Shown: positions 10,292-22,389 of the stretch, in pieces
Layout: the number at the start of each line of letters is the position of its first letter
Numbering within the stretch: the stretch's first letter is position 1
Origin: Sphagnum magellanicum
Taxonomy: Eukaryota; Streptophyta; Sphagnopsida; Sphagnales; Sphagnaceae
Reading direction: 5' to 3'
Length of the DNA stretch: 64,000 nucleotides
NCBI GenBank assembly: GCA_021904315.1
Contig: CM038916.1
Coordinates: 2,294,001-2,358,000 of the forward strand
Notes under the pieces: model-generated
Told to the model about the DNA's origin: nothing
The model's input: the letters and a program-made list of their open reading frames with translations, nothing else
Database searches by the model: none
Program-made: the position numbers and the translations under genes

Positions 10292-12760
10292 CGCGACAGT
10301 CGCACCTTACTCGCGTTGCAAACCCCGAAAGCTAGAAAACTAGCTTTCCTTTCTTCTCTACACGACGACGCACATACACCAACTGCACATCAAGAAGAGA
10401 AGCGAAGTCAAACACTCTAGCAAACAGCGAGCTCTCAAGATTTTCCCGCTCTGTAAAAGCTACCCTATACAGCCAACGACATACAAAACACGATCGCTTT
10501 CTTGAGAGACGCGCAAAGGCGACCACGAGAAGCGAGGACTCAGGTCGATGCGCGCGCGACCGCCATCGCCGAGGAAAGAAGCTTCGGATGCCCATCGACC
10601 CACCCGTGAGACCCGAGGAAAACGCTGGGTCACGGGACCGCCGGGTAACCCGTGAAAAGCTCGGTTCACCCGACTTCTTTTGTCTATTCACCGAGAACCT
10701 CCGGTTACTATGTTTTTCCAACAATCACACCACACACAACAATGATTAATCACAACATTGCAGTGTTGTGCAGCAGACATTCGAATTTATAAAGAATCAC
10801 CAGTTCCGATTTAAAAATTATTTCAGGATCAGAGAACTGCTATTTCCGGTGCCTTCAAAAAAAATTCAGAATCAAAGAACAACTGGTCCCAGTTATTCCA
10901 GAAGCTTTGAAGAACCAGCGGTTTTCATGAAAGAACCAGCAATGAAGTAACCATTTGTTGGCTAGTTGCTTGATCTTTTCAAAGAAAATGAGAACCATGG
11001 TTATAAATCAATACTTTGTCTTTGAATTTTTTTAGAATGACAATTATGAATCCTAAGAACCACCCTAATGACAGTCGAAATCTCTTGTCTCTTCCTCTTT
11101 CTAATAACCGCCCATCACTGCAAAATTGCTCCTAGTCAATGTTCATTATTATGAGGCTACAGTTATCTTTGTTTCAGTTACACATTTGGTTTTGTTGTGT
11201 AATTTGAACTTGAAAAATGCATTTTCGTTAGCTGCTTCAATAGCTAAATTGTCACTTAACATTATGTGTAAGGGAAAGCCTGAGGAGCAGGACATTTACC
11301 TGGCATGAACCATGATCGGGCCCTCCCACATATACAGATAGGAAATTTCTTTGTACATGTGGGAGGGCTCACTGTATGACGTCTGGTTCGCAGCAGCTGT
11401 CTCACAAAACAGAACCGACCCATCTATGACTACATCATGTCATCCATGGGGCTCATTTGCTTGTGATGATCCTTCTTTAGGTAATGGAAAAATTATCATC
11501 TTGAAAATGAGTCAAAAGACACGAGAACAATTCATTAATCGTTGATTCTCTCTTCAGTATGCTATGCACACATTGTCAAAGCAATGGCCCAAGTGGTTGA
11601 ATTTCATGGTTCCCTTTGCAAGTGGTCGTGGGCTCAATGTTCAACCATGTTAAACATCATAATATTTCAACCTGAGTTTAATAAAGGTAGTTCAGTCAAC
11701 TACTTGTCCCCGCTATCTGTCATCAAAACCCTAAACCTTTTTTTTTTTTCTTTAGCCTAAATATTCGAACTTCAATTTTAAATGAATTGGATTTCAGACC
11801 TAGGCTCAAAAAGATGTACCATTATAACATTTCCCTTTCAAAATTCACTCATGCTCAACTGCACAAGCCACTATATACACATCTTGTGTTGTGACATTTT
11901 TTTATGGCTCTTTTTTCAAGTTTCATTCAAACATGTTTTTGGTTCTACCAAGACTATATATTTCAAGTGTGAGGAGAGCAACAATCACCATTCAATGAGA
12001 TTTATTTAGAATTTGTTGCAATTAGGTGAGGAGGTTGATTGCTTGTTGTTTTGTCTAGGGTAGCTGGGATGTGGGTGCAAAATAATTCCATTGCAATGGA
12101 TAAAGTCCTTTTGGCATTGGATTTCAATGAGTGAGTGATTAGAGCAATGGTCTTCATTTGTAATGGTATGAGTTTTTGGTTTGAGTGAAACGTAGCCTAG
12201 TTCTTTAATATAACTTGTGCACAAAGACAATTTGAATGCTTCATTGAAGTATAGACATTGTTCTTCTCCTCTTGTCACTAGATTTCTATAGCAACAAGTG
12301 TTTCACTCACCAACCACCCTGAATTTGACATTTGTGCCAAATCATGTACCACACCCTACCCAGGGTGAACCAGCACTCACACTGCCTTCACCTTCTTGAG
12401 TGAGGCCTCTTAGTGATCAAATTAAACCCAAAAAATGTTAGATTTGGACTTAGAGATCCTGATTTTGTCTTAGCATGGGATAATTATAATATTTAAAAGC
12501 AATTTAGATGAAATTTGGGGTTTTTACCATGGTGGGTGCTGGTGCCAGCACCCCCAGCAATTCATGCTGCAGTCTATTTACATTGACCTCACTGCCCATT
12601 TGGTACACTAACTTTTATATTAGCTCTTGGGAGGAGGAAGAGGTTGAATGAAGTGCAATGTTAGGAAACAATTAAATCTCCTAAAATGTGGAGTTCTAGG
12701 GCTGTATGAAAATGTTTTGTATGAAAAGTGAATTTGATCTATGCAGATCAATGTAGTCTA
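10292..12760. other. TOL promoter side and spacer to the GIP gene
   Basis: The first 400 bases above the TOL start are GC-rich and probably hold the 5' leader and promoter; no TATA box stands out. The rest is AT-rich with no frame I recognise. It contains an imperfect hairpin at 11318-11370 and a short palindrome with 9-base arms, GGGTGCTGG and CCAGCACCC, at 12534-12553. The 3' untranslated region of the GIP gene should lie just left of 12760. Confidence 0.4.
11318..11370. repeat. Imperfect hairpin with short loop
   Basis: GGGCCCTCCCACATATAC (11318-11335) pairs with GTACATGTGGGAGGGCTC (11353-11370) at 16 of 18 positions across a loop of 17 bases, and weaker pairing extends outward on both sides (GAACCA against TGGTTC). 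It may be a small foldback element or a transcribed hairpin; nothing decides between these. Confidence 0.5.
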
Positions 12761-15355
12761 TCAAAGACCTGCAACCAACATATGCTTCGTGGACTTGGCA
12801 AATAAACCACCCAATACAGCACCAGCACAGGGTGCAAGTATGGGAACCCATGAATACCACCATTCAGATGGTCCTTTTCCGGGGATTGGGAGTATCCAAT
12901 GTGCAAATCTGGGTGCCAAATCCCGAGCTGGATTCAGAGCTGGCCCTGTTGTTCCACCTCCGCACAAGATAAGGCTGCACAATCAATTATTAAAACAGAA
13001 GATGCACTGTGAGTAAACCCAACAAATCAAATCAGTAGAACTGCATTTGAGTGAGTCTTGTTGCAATATCTCAATACTTGAAGAACATTGAGAACAGTTT
13101 GCATAAATGCATGGAAAGAAGATTTACCCAAAGACAAGGAAGCCAATAAGGAGTGGTTGCAAGCCTGTTTTGTACAGAGAAGTTTCTGCTCCATCACTGA
13201 TGAGGATGTCTCCCTGGTTGGATATGGAGAAGGCTCCATATGTGAGCAGAAAAGTAAGGAAACACTCTGCCCAGAAGCAATACAGCCAGTAATGCTTTCT
13301 CACTGATGGACGTGTGCAGAACACCGTCAATTTCACTTCTTGGTCTTCTTCAATTCGTTGCCTCACACTTGGCCCACATGCTTGTCTCTTTGCCTTGACC
13401 TAGACGATATTAAGAAACAACAAATTCAAACTGCCCACTCAACCTCAAAGTACATGAATCTGATCACAAGCACACTAAGGGGGTCACATTGCTTATGGTT
13501 TTGCAAACAAGTATGACTAGAATAAAGGAAGATCAAAACCTAGAGCAATTTACCAGACAGTATGTAGAACATCTTTACTCACCCTGGCCCCGGGATGTAA
13601 TTTATTCACAGATTCTTCATTGGCATCATCTTGGGGGTCATATTTACAAGCACCTGTCATCAAGATCTGCATGACCACAATACCAATTATCACCTGGAGA
13701 GCTTGCACCCAGCTCTAGAGACAAAAATGGTGCAGGCCCCAACAAAGAAAGACATCACGTACTTCAAAACCCTAAATGAGAACACTGCTTCCAGACTTAT
13801 CAAGCTACAAATTTCAACCCCATTCTTTCCACAAGTGAATCAGCAATTGGTTACAAGTTAGCTATCCATTTTCAACTATGGATCTCGATCACAATTTTCT
13901 CAGGCACAAAATTTCTTGTGTATCCTCACTGATCCTGCTTTTTGCTCATTGTTATAAAATTGCATAGATCTTCACTATGTATTTGTTGGGTACAGATCTG
14001 AGGGAGGCCAACATTAGTGGAGCACCCAAGTGGTCATCCTTAGTAATTTGCAATCTCATGAATGCAATCTCATCTCTTAGTAAGGCTTCAAGCATCAAAC
14101 AAATCATAAGCATTTGACAGGAATGAAATTCTCATTGATGGATCAATCATGGGGTTGTTAAATAGAATCCGGCTGCTAAATCTTTTGTTGTCATGATCAA
14201 CAGAATGTGTAAAAAATCCTCTAGACTTACCTTGACAGTCTGCCATATAGATTGTGCAGGCAGCTGGGGGTGCTCAGCATCACTTGGTTGAACCTTGCTC
14301 TTTGTAGTTCGTTGACCCCTTGTCCCCGCAGACACGTACCTGCCTCACAAAACAAAACAAAGATCATGACTATGTGCAGAACTCAGTTTAAAATGCAACT
14401 ACTAGCCACTCCTCTTACTTGTGTCAAGAAATTCCACTTTTGATAACTTGTGGGATTCTTGGCTCTGTGCACAAGAATTGAAAATCTGGTGGTTCATGAT
14501 GAGGAAATGATCAAGGTATCATGGATTGTAACCCCATGACACCAAGTTGCAGCAGCAAGATTGCTATGGTTCAGAATTTGTTTGTGGAATCCTGGATACA
14601 CAGCTGAGACCAGTGTTGAATTTCTCATGTTGCAAGAAGACTTGGGTACTAACTGCATCATGACAGGAATGTTTGGTCTCATGTTGCAGATGATTTTGAA
14701 GATGTGTGAGAGCAGGTACCTGTGGGCCTGTTCACTCAGCTCTTGTTTGATGACAGCAACACCACCTGTCTCAAGGTCACAGCAATTGCACAGACTATCA
14801 TCACCCTGTTGCACAAACTCCAAGGGTTGGAAGTGTGGAAGGTAAGTGAACCAAATCAGAATAGCTGCAACGAAGCCTCCAACCATCTCTGCACTAATGC
14901 ACACCAACATCCGGGTCCATCCTATGTCTCCCACCACTGCCCCCGCCAATGCTACCGCTGGATTGTAAAAGCCTGTAAATTCGGTTGAACCACCAGCAAC
15001 AAAGACCCTCATATCTTCTTCTTCTTCTCCTTTCTAAAATCCTCTTTCAAAGCAAAATCTGAGCAAGACTCGAGAACTCAAGTGAAGTACTGACCTCACT
15101 GAAGCAACCAGAATCATGATGACGGCAGAAACTATTATAGAGATGGAGAGGACATGTACCAGAGATTCGACCCATGAATTGCAGGGCCAGGAAGACGCCC
15201 CATCCGAAGCAGAATGCGATGCCCAGAAATCCAATCCCGTGGCCCTTGGTTCCAGGGAGAACGGCATTCGCTATTCCCCCGAGCCCAAGAACACAAAAGA
15301 CTGTCGTCCCCACAAGCTCCGCCACCCACACTTGTCCATCATTATACGACCCCAT
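12761..15355 (-). CDS. GlpF-like intrinsic protein (GIP class aquaglyceroporin)
   Basis: Six exons join in frame: 15160-15355, 14720-14972, 14231-14339, 13583-13714, 13128-13399 and 12761-12974. All introns are GT-AG, and the protein has 391 residues. An in-frame TAA just above the ATG fixes the start. Both pore motifs are present: NPA at 69-71 and NPARD at 335-339, the latter typical of glycerol facilitators. Aligned to E. coli GlpF, the selectivity filter reads Phe/Ile/Pro/Arg, close to the Phe/Val/Pro/Arg recalled for moss GIP and unlike other plant aquaporins. The last third (GGGTTGPALNPARD, then ILPIPGKGPSEWWYSWVPI) is strongly bacterial-like. The likely role is a membrane channel for glycerol or other small neutral solutes. 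GlpF has 281 residues; the excess is a loop of about 140 residues between membrane segments 3 and 4, which includes a hydrophobic stretch encoded by exon 4. The exon 1-2 junction gives SGFYNPAV, one residue shorter than SGAHLNPAV, so that splice point is the least certain. GIP genes are thought to come from bacteria by transfer. Confidence 0.87.
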
Positions 15356-15473
15356 CTTCTTCAGCTTCTTTTGCTCTTATGAATTACTCTCTAGACTTCG
15401 TGTTATGAGATTTCTTCACCGCTTCAAAAAGCTGCAATCATCCACAAAGCTGTATTTTCAGCAAAGAAATATG

Positions 15474-15480
15474 TTTTATA
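15474..15480 (-). promoter_or_regulatory. Probable TATA box of the GIP gene
   Basis: TATAAAA on the minus strand, about 120 bases above the GIP start codon, a suitable distance for a short 5' leader. No other TATA-like motif lies closer. Confidence 0.5.
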
Positions 15481-17949
15481 CATCATCAGGTCCATGGTGT
15501 GTATGCGCAGCCACTTGTGTACAAAACAAATTCTGACTCAGCAAAAAGGCGGATGATCAGGGAGGAGCTGCAACAGGATTCAAGGACAGGCTGCTGGCTA
15601 TCCGAAGCCTTCTGAGTCAGCAAAGTGGCGAAGGAGATGAAGAATCAGGAGAGAAGGATCTGGTAGTACCTAGAGGATTTAATATTGCTGCAAGTGGTCA
15701 CTTCTAGTACGAGTACAGAATCAACAGTCTAAACTCGTACTAAAAATGGATATTCTTTCCAAGCAATCTCTGCCATATAATAAAATTGCTTGAGAGAGAT
15801 TAGTCACTGCGGCATGATCCGCGGAGTTTGATCCCAATGTTCATTGATATAAAATTTGAACAGATTCTTCCTTTGCATGGTTGAACCTGGACATTTCGTT
15901 ACTTGCTTTCATTTGACATCGCCTGCAACGGAATCTGATGAGGTACTTTACCGCCTTCTTGCAGCCTCATACTGTATTTCTACAGCGATGATGATCCAAC
16001 AACATGCGGAGGTTGGATTCGGTGGAAAGCGCGGCTGTAGAACATTTGCGGTACAGACCGGACTATTATAAGCGATACAATATTCTTTCTCTGGTGAGAC
16101 ATAGATGGAAATTGTAGACGGCTTCGGGGAAGCACGCAAGATGAAGGGGTATTTTTTTAATGCTATGAAATAATATAATATTGACAAATATTTTATTAAA
16201 ATTGAGAAAGTTTTAGATATATTTTCATGATCCAATTCTTTACACCCTATCTATATTGAATTGAATTATAATTTCTGAAAATTAAGCTGCATTCCATATT
16301 CTTTTGCATGTCATTTTGAAAAAATTCGAAGTAAACTCCCCTGGCTCTGGCCTCATCCCCGGAGATGACGGCCACATTGATGGCAAGCTTGGAACAAGGT
16401 CTGTTGATGACTTGTTTGTTTCTGGGTGGGTTGGTGGGGTTCGTGCAGTGAAAGGTCCCTTCAGTTTGGGTGTGGGCCGTGGTTACGGTTGTCGCTTCTA
16501 CTTTCGATAGCTGCTTTTGCGCTTCACCTCTAATAAATGGACTCTTTCGCGACTTTGGAATGAATGCAAATGAATGAAAGATGTTCTTCTGGCATCGACT
16601 TTTCTTCTCTCCATACAAGCAAGCGATGAAAGAATGCGATTTAGAAAACTGTTCCATATTGTTGTTCATGGATGTTACAGTCACAAGGAGGTAATCGCGG
16701 CAACTTGGGCAGAATATTAGTAAACCGTCAAAACTCGACCTGACTTCACATCCTCGTGACCAGGATAGCAAATTCAGAGTACATGTGAGGAATTTAGGGG
16801 ATCTGTGCATTGTATACACATCATGATTTTCATGCCCCACATGGCCTGGAGGCAGACACTTCTGTGCCTTTGTTCTCCACTCTTGCGACTACGGTAGTAC
16901 ATATCTCGTTTCTTCATCTTCTCTCACTGCATGGGATGTTTCTAGATCCTGTGTGTGGAGGAGCTCTGCACGTTTGATCAGATGATACTAAACTCTCTGG
17001 GGTGACAGAGTTTTAGAACTTGATGATTTGGGGTTTGTTCACAAGGTGTTGGAGATCATCTCTGGCTCTCTTTCTTTTGTATCATAGGATCATTACTGAG
17101 GAGAGAGACTTAACCATACAAATAATGCAAAGAACTTTGGACTGCTTTGCAAATGTGTTAATCCAGGGCCCAACAACTCTGAACCTGATTTGTGAACATT
17201 TGATTGGTTGACTGGTTTTCAAATTCCAAAGTCATCATGGCATGTGTGAAGCTTGGTGATTCTTTTGGGGTTCATTGTGGCTATGAGGTCATGGTTTAGA
17301 AAAGTAAATAACTTATACCAGGCTCTTGTATGCAGTTGTGAAAGGAAAACCTTTCATTGGAAGAATTGTTAGAAGATGAAAAAAATTTAATATCCAAAAA
17401 AAGAGGGAAAGAAAGAGGCAACAATGAGCTTCCAAACAGCACCATAGCCAAGTATATGAGTGCCAACCTTGAATGATGATAACTTTGCCAGAGTGGGTGT
17501 GCCTAAGAAACTCTTCCATAAGTACTCCATAAATACTGGCTCCATTTGCATATGAGTTTTTAAAAGTCTATGCAATGCTAGAATCTTGAGGTGGGTAACC
17601 TCAAGCAAGACTATTTTTCATTCCAGACTGCTTCTAACTTCATGACTCATAAGTGATCCAAGTGTGTCCATCTTGGCTGGGCTGAACTTTTGAGTTTAAA
17701 TTCACATCTTTCTATGTTTCTTGAAAACCAAAATTTCAAAAACCTAAAATCAAAATAACCTTAACAAGTAAATTTATCTTAAATAACATAGATGGACCCA
17801 AGTGTCAAACTTTATATAATTACCTTATAGAAGGCTACAACCAAAACTATACTTGTAACACTAATTTTCCAAACTCAAAATTTGTCATTTGTTCTTTCAC
17901 AAAGCTCATTCGCAGAATTGTAATTATAATGAATATTCAAATGTTAAAC
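15481..17949. other. GIP upstream region and spacer
   Basis: The left part (to about 17.2 kb) has normal base composition; beyond that it becomes AT-rich. A 197-codon minus-strand frame at 16247-16840 is the longest here but shows no motif, has no splice context and has low-complexity flanks. I see no gene that I can support. Confidence 0.4.
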
Positions 17950-18930
17950 TTTGAATGATATGGGTAAAGTTAGGCCTTTGCTCTAGATCTACATCCAACA
18001 ACTAAGAAGCAACTTGCACAAACCTTGGGGCAAATCATCAAGAAGCTTTAGTCTATTATTCCCTAGTAGTACATGATCTTAGTTTGAATAGAGGTGACCA
18101 ACAAAGGGAATAAGTCTAGTGAGAATCTCACAACAAAGCATTGCAAAACCATACACATATGTCTTTGTGTCAATTTTGATCTAACTCCACCTTCGAATGC
18201 TTGTAGCACTTCAAGTGCCCTCTACAATTCAATGCCCACCACAACTTCCAAGCTCTTGTAAACCCCTTATTATAGGTTTGAATAAACTAATATCACTTTC
18301 AAATATTTTTTTTTGTATTTTGTCTCTTGTAATGTTAATGTTGGGTTCTCCAAATTTAACATGGATCCATATTGAACACTCTACCTTCATGTTGGGTTTG
18401 AGACTCATCCCTTTAGTTGATCATTTCATAAGAATATTTGAAGCTTTCAAATCTTTGTGCAATAATACCCAGTTGCATGTAATTTTCTCCATCCCCAATG
18501 CAACGGAAACCATCAATTGGATTTGAACTAGTCTTTGATGAACATGACATTGGTGTTGATGACTTTGTTCTCAAGGAAATTTTGTAGATCTTTAGGCATG
18601 TGTTCCATGTCTATAATTATTGTTGTTTGTTTCACACAAATACCCAACACTTTACATAAATGTTGTAAGTCAAAATCACAATCACTAAACAATTGGCCAA
18701 ATTCCATCACTTGTAGTTATCTCCACAATGGTGTTGACTTCAAAATATATAAATTGATAAGCATTATTTTATTAACCATAAGCATAGAATGCCATTTTCA
18801 CATCACCAAATGGACACATGTTTCACCCTCTTTGGCTATTTCCCTTCCTATTCAAGCTTCAATAGATCTATTAATCTTAATTCATGAAATTCTTCCATTG
18901 AATCCTCCTCCACCAAACTTGGTAACATAG
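17950..18930 (-). pseudogene. Decayed second copy of the acylated-kinase family
   Basis: Read on the minus strand in several frames, the order of blocks follows the kinase at 2884-4229: IAKEGETCVHLVMWK (matching IAQGAQAHVYLARW), then FSDCDFDLQHLCKVLG, the catalytic loop LLHKDLKASNIL near 18470, ALEVLQAFEGG (matching APEVLKALRNN), VYGFAMLCCEILT near 18150, and LLDDLPQGLCKLLLSCW near 18020. The glycine-loop region lies near 18830. Stops and frame changes are scattered throughout, so the copy is dead. No intron is evident in either copy. It retains the subfamily's long stretch between the catalytic loop and the activation segment, showing that this stretch is a family trait. It is much older than the copy at 2.9-4.2 kb and now has the AT-rich composition of its surroundings. 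Confidence 0.8.
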
Positions 18931-21639
18931 GTGTCCAAGACTCCTTAAATGTCAATCATAGAATGGAAACTCCAAAAGATTACAAGGATGATTAAAACGA
19001 AATGAATCTCAATCTTTTTTTTTTTGGCAAATTGATCTTAGTAAGAGGAACTAGAATCTCAACTTTCTATAACTTTATAAACATCTTGAAGAAATAATTT
19101 TATGTTAACTTGAAAATTTTGCTGAGAGGAGCTAGATTCCCCATTTTTATGAATTTAACATCTAATTGGTGAGAAGAACTAGAGTCTCCACTTTTTGTAA
19201 GTTTCATTTTGGCTATTTATTCTATCCATCTACATAGGTTACAAAAATCAACAATGTACAAAGGCTTCTTAGTGACACATTAGTAATAATAATATTCTTA
19301 TTCACATTTGATTAAAAAACCTCAATGAAACATGAAGTATGCAAAAGAACAATGGATTTTACACATCATTGAAACAAAATTTTAACAACTTAGTTATAAT
19401 CATGAAATTGATTTCTTCACGACACAAACAAATGAACTAAAAGCAAAAATGTGCAAGGGTGACTAAGATAATAATAATTTAATAAAAAACTAATTAATGA
19501 GGGAATTATTATTGAGAATTATGAATGATCATGTCAATAAAAGGCCAATTCTCCAAGAACTTGGTTAGACATCACAATAATCGAAAATAAGTGGCATAAA
19601 AAGTAATTAAAGTTTGATTGGGGGATAAATTGTTATGACCTTATATGACTTTATTTATATATTGTCATAGATGTCAATATTGGACATGGTCACATGATAA
19701 ATGGAGTTCATTTACATAGATTTTTCATCTATAAATTTGTAATCCACTCATAGTCCATTTGTAATTAACTTGTAGTTCATTCATAGTTCATTCTTAAATA
19801 TCTTATACTTAAGTACCAATTCACTTTATTCTAGTTAATTCTTATTTCACTCCTAAATTTTTCCAATCCATTCTTAGTGAACTCTTAATTCATTTTTAGC
19901 TCATATTTAGTTAAATTTTAATGAACTCGTAGTTCACTTGTAATTAGGAAGCCTCTTCAAAAGTTTCCCTAATTAATGGGCATATAAAAACCCCCATGGA
20001 AGCTTTTTTGAATTGGACCATTGATAAAGTTTGGTTTTTTTGAAGTTAAATGTGAATTGTCCTCTTTCTTTAAAATGTAATAATCTTTTTTTTTAAATTA
20101 TGGATTGTTCACTTTTTAAAGTTATGATTAAAATTGTGGATCACTTACCTCTTGTCAAAATCACATTTTACATGCTTTTGTAATCACATTTACATCAAGA
20201 GAAGAGATGATCATGCCCATGGAAAATGTTTTTATTGCACTTAATAAACACACGAAGCAAAAAAATCGATCATTTCATGAATCTGTTGCTCATCTTTAAA
20301 ATAAAACATCAACATCATTGAGGTGTGTTTCAATGCTGTCCTATTATACACAATTGGTCGGTTATGGATATGCATAATTCCTTGTTATGCATACATGCAT
20401 ATCTTAAAATTGCATCATTTTCAAAATAAATAAATTATACATATTTTCTAGACTACTGATTTTGAATTATTCACAGCCCTTTTTATTCGTTAAGTTGCAA
20501 AAATTTGAAGAAAACAAAACACTATTTATGTATGGGAACTATACATAACAAAAAATTGTATACATATCTAGGAGGAAGTTTTAGGGGATGATGCATAATC
20601 AAATGGTTCATTTTTGTGACATTTTAGTTCTTTTTCTTGAGCACCCTTTATTCAAATGCATATGGTGATTAATATATCTTTGGATCTTTTAATTGGAACT
20701 TGAATTTAGATTAACAATTTCATTATGAAAAGAACTATGTGGTTATTTATTGGTAAAAAACTCATTTGTTAATAGTAATGAACTTTTGAAGTCAAAAAGT
20801 AAGGACTAGTCATTTGATTAGAACATCATTAAATGAAATTTTTTATATTAATTCACATTCCAAATTTGTTATTGAAACTCAATATATGATGGAATACAAA
20901 AAGATAAATTCATATCATGAATTTTTTCTTTGAAAACCTTAACCATTTAATAGTTAGGGACTTTTGAATGGTTCACATTTGATCATATTTTCATAAGTCC
21001 ATATGAGTTGTAATTTTATTTTATTTTTCAATTTTTTTGTCCCAAAAATATGTTTCTAAAAGCTTTAGATGGGTGATTATTCATATGGACTTTGTGGGTT
21101 TTTTTTAGAATTTCCAAGTCAAAAATAATATCATTTACATTAAATATAAATTTTCAATAAATTTGGGAAAGTTTGTAGGTGATTGAGCATGTATTATTCA
21201 AAGATTAGAATAATAACATTTTTGAAAACAAGAATCATGTACATTTGAACCATTTTTAAAAATCTTTTTTTGACTCATAGGAATTATAATTTTTACCAGT
21301 TTTGAACCATTCGTCTATGCATTCACCCTTAGGGTTTGTGGTTTTTTTAAGTTTGGAAGATATGCATTCAAATTTAAAACCTTAAATCTTAATTGTCATT
21401 TTGAGTGAAAAGTGACAAATTGGCAATGCATATCTTCTATGCATATCCATAATTTTTTAATATTCAATAATTGTCTATTCATAATTGCAAAGGGGAAAAA
21501 ATTGACTACATAACCATCTTTGTATGAAAATATGTGGGATTTTAAATATACATACCCATATCTTTTTTAAAAGTGAGAATATTTTTTATTCATATTTGTA
21601 GTTTTGTCTAAAAATTGGATAACCGGACAACATTGGTGT
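18931..21639. other. AT-rich spacer
   Basis: Very AT-rich, with no frame resembling a protein family. It contains the word-like array at 19725-19950. Scattered 15-20 base similarities within it suggest old, decayed repeats that cannot be assigned. Confidence 0.4.
19725..19950. repeat. Degenerate short-word array (TTCATTCTTAGTTCA-like)
   Basis: Variants of TAGTTCATT, TTAGTTCAT, TAATTCATT and TAGTTCACT recur every 10-20 bases for about 220 bases without a fixed period. This is the pattern left by slippage and point decay of an old simple tandem repeat. Confidence 0.6.
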
Positions 21640-22190
21640 GTTCCTACAACTCCACCCCAAGTAAAGGAGCCACAAATTAGTCTTCCTAACAAGTTTGATG
21701 GAGCACATTCAAAGTTTTGAAGGTTTTTTAACTAAATGTGTGTAATCATTCAATTGCACCCAAATTGTTACCCAAATGGCCCAACTCAAGTTGATATTAT
21801 TGGCACCTTGTTATCATCACAAACTTAACGTGGTTTGTGCTATTGTTGGAATGTCAATCTCCATTGCTAAATGATTTTGAAACATTTGTTGAAAAATTTA
21901 GTGCCACCTTTGGAGATTACACAAAAAATGCACATGAATAAGCAAGTTATGGTTGTTTCACGAAGGACCTTGCCCAACAATAGTGTATGCATTGAAGTTT
22001 AGATAATTGACATGTAAAATTTCATGGGGTGAAATTGCATTCATGAATCAATTTTAGTTTGGAATACATAATAATGTCAGACTTATTGCTCACAATGTCA
22101 AATCCTACAACATTGAATCAAATCATTCCCCAAGTTGTACAATGTGATAATAATTTTTTTGAAAGACATCAAGAAAAACATTGGGAATAG
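21640..22190 (+). mobile_element. Ty3/Gypsy gag fossil, plus strand
   Basis: Fragments of a Gypsy gag capsid region can be seen, including LPNKFDG near 21685 and a conserved block around YPNGPTQ near 21770, in the order known from chromovirus-type elements. No LTRs or pol parts adjoin it. It is broken in many places, and from the degree of decay it is old. Assignment to the Tf1/sushi side of Gypsy is by resemblance only. Confidence 0.65.
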
Positions 22191-22389
22191 TCATCAGTAA
22201 AAAAAAAAAATGTTCATCCCCACTGATGGCATCTACACTGAAAGACAATCCTATGCAAATTGATAAAACATGATTCAAACCACTCACAAAACAAGAAAAA
22301 TAATGATAACATTTTAAAATAATTTCAAAGTTTTGGTCTTTTTTTCAAGATTCTTTTAAATTTTTAGTTTCCAAAAATAGTTGATGAAC

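Noticed and set aside
16247-16840. 197-codon minus-strand open frame above the GIP gene
   Set aside because: It has no recognisable motif and mixed, non-protein-like composition at both ends, with no supporting promoter or splice context; it is probably chance.
18535-18930. 131-codon plus-strand frame as a gene
   Set aside because: It is antisense to the decayed kinase copy, which explains the sequence better.
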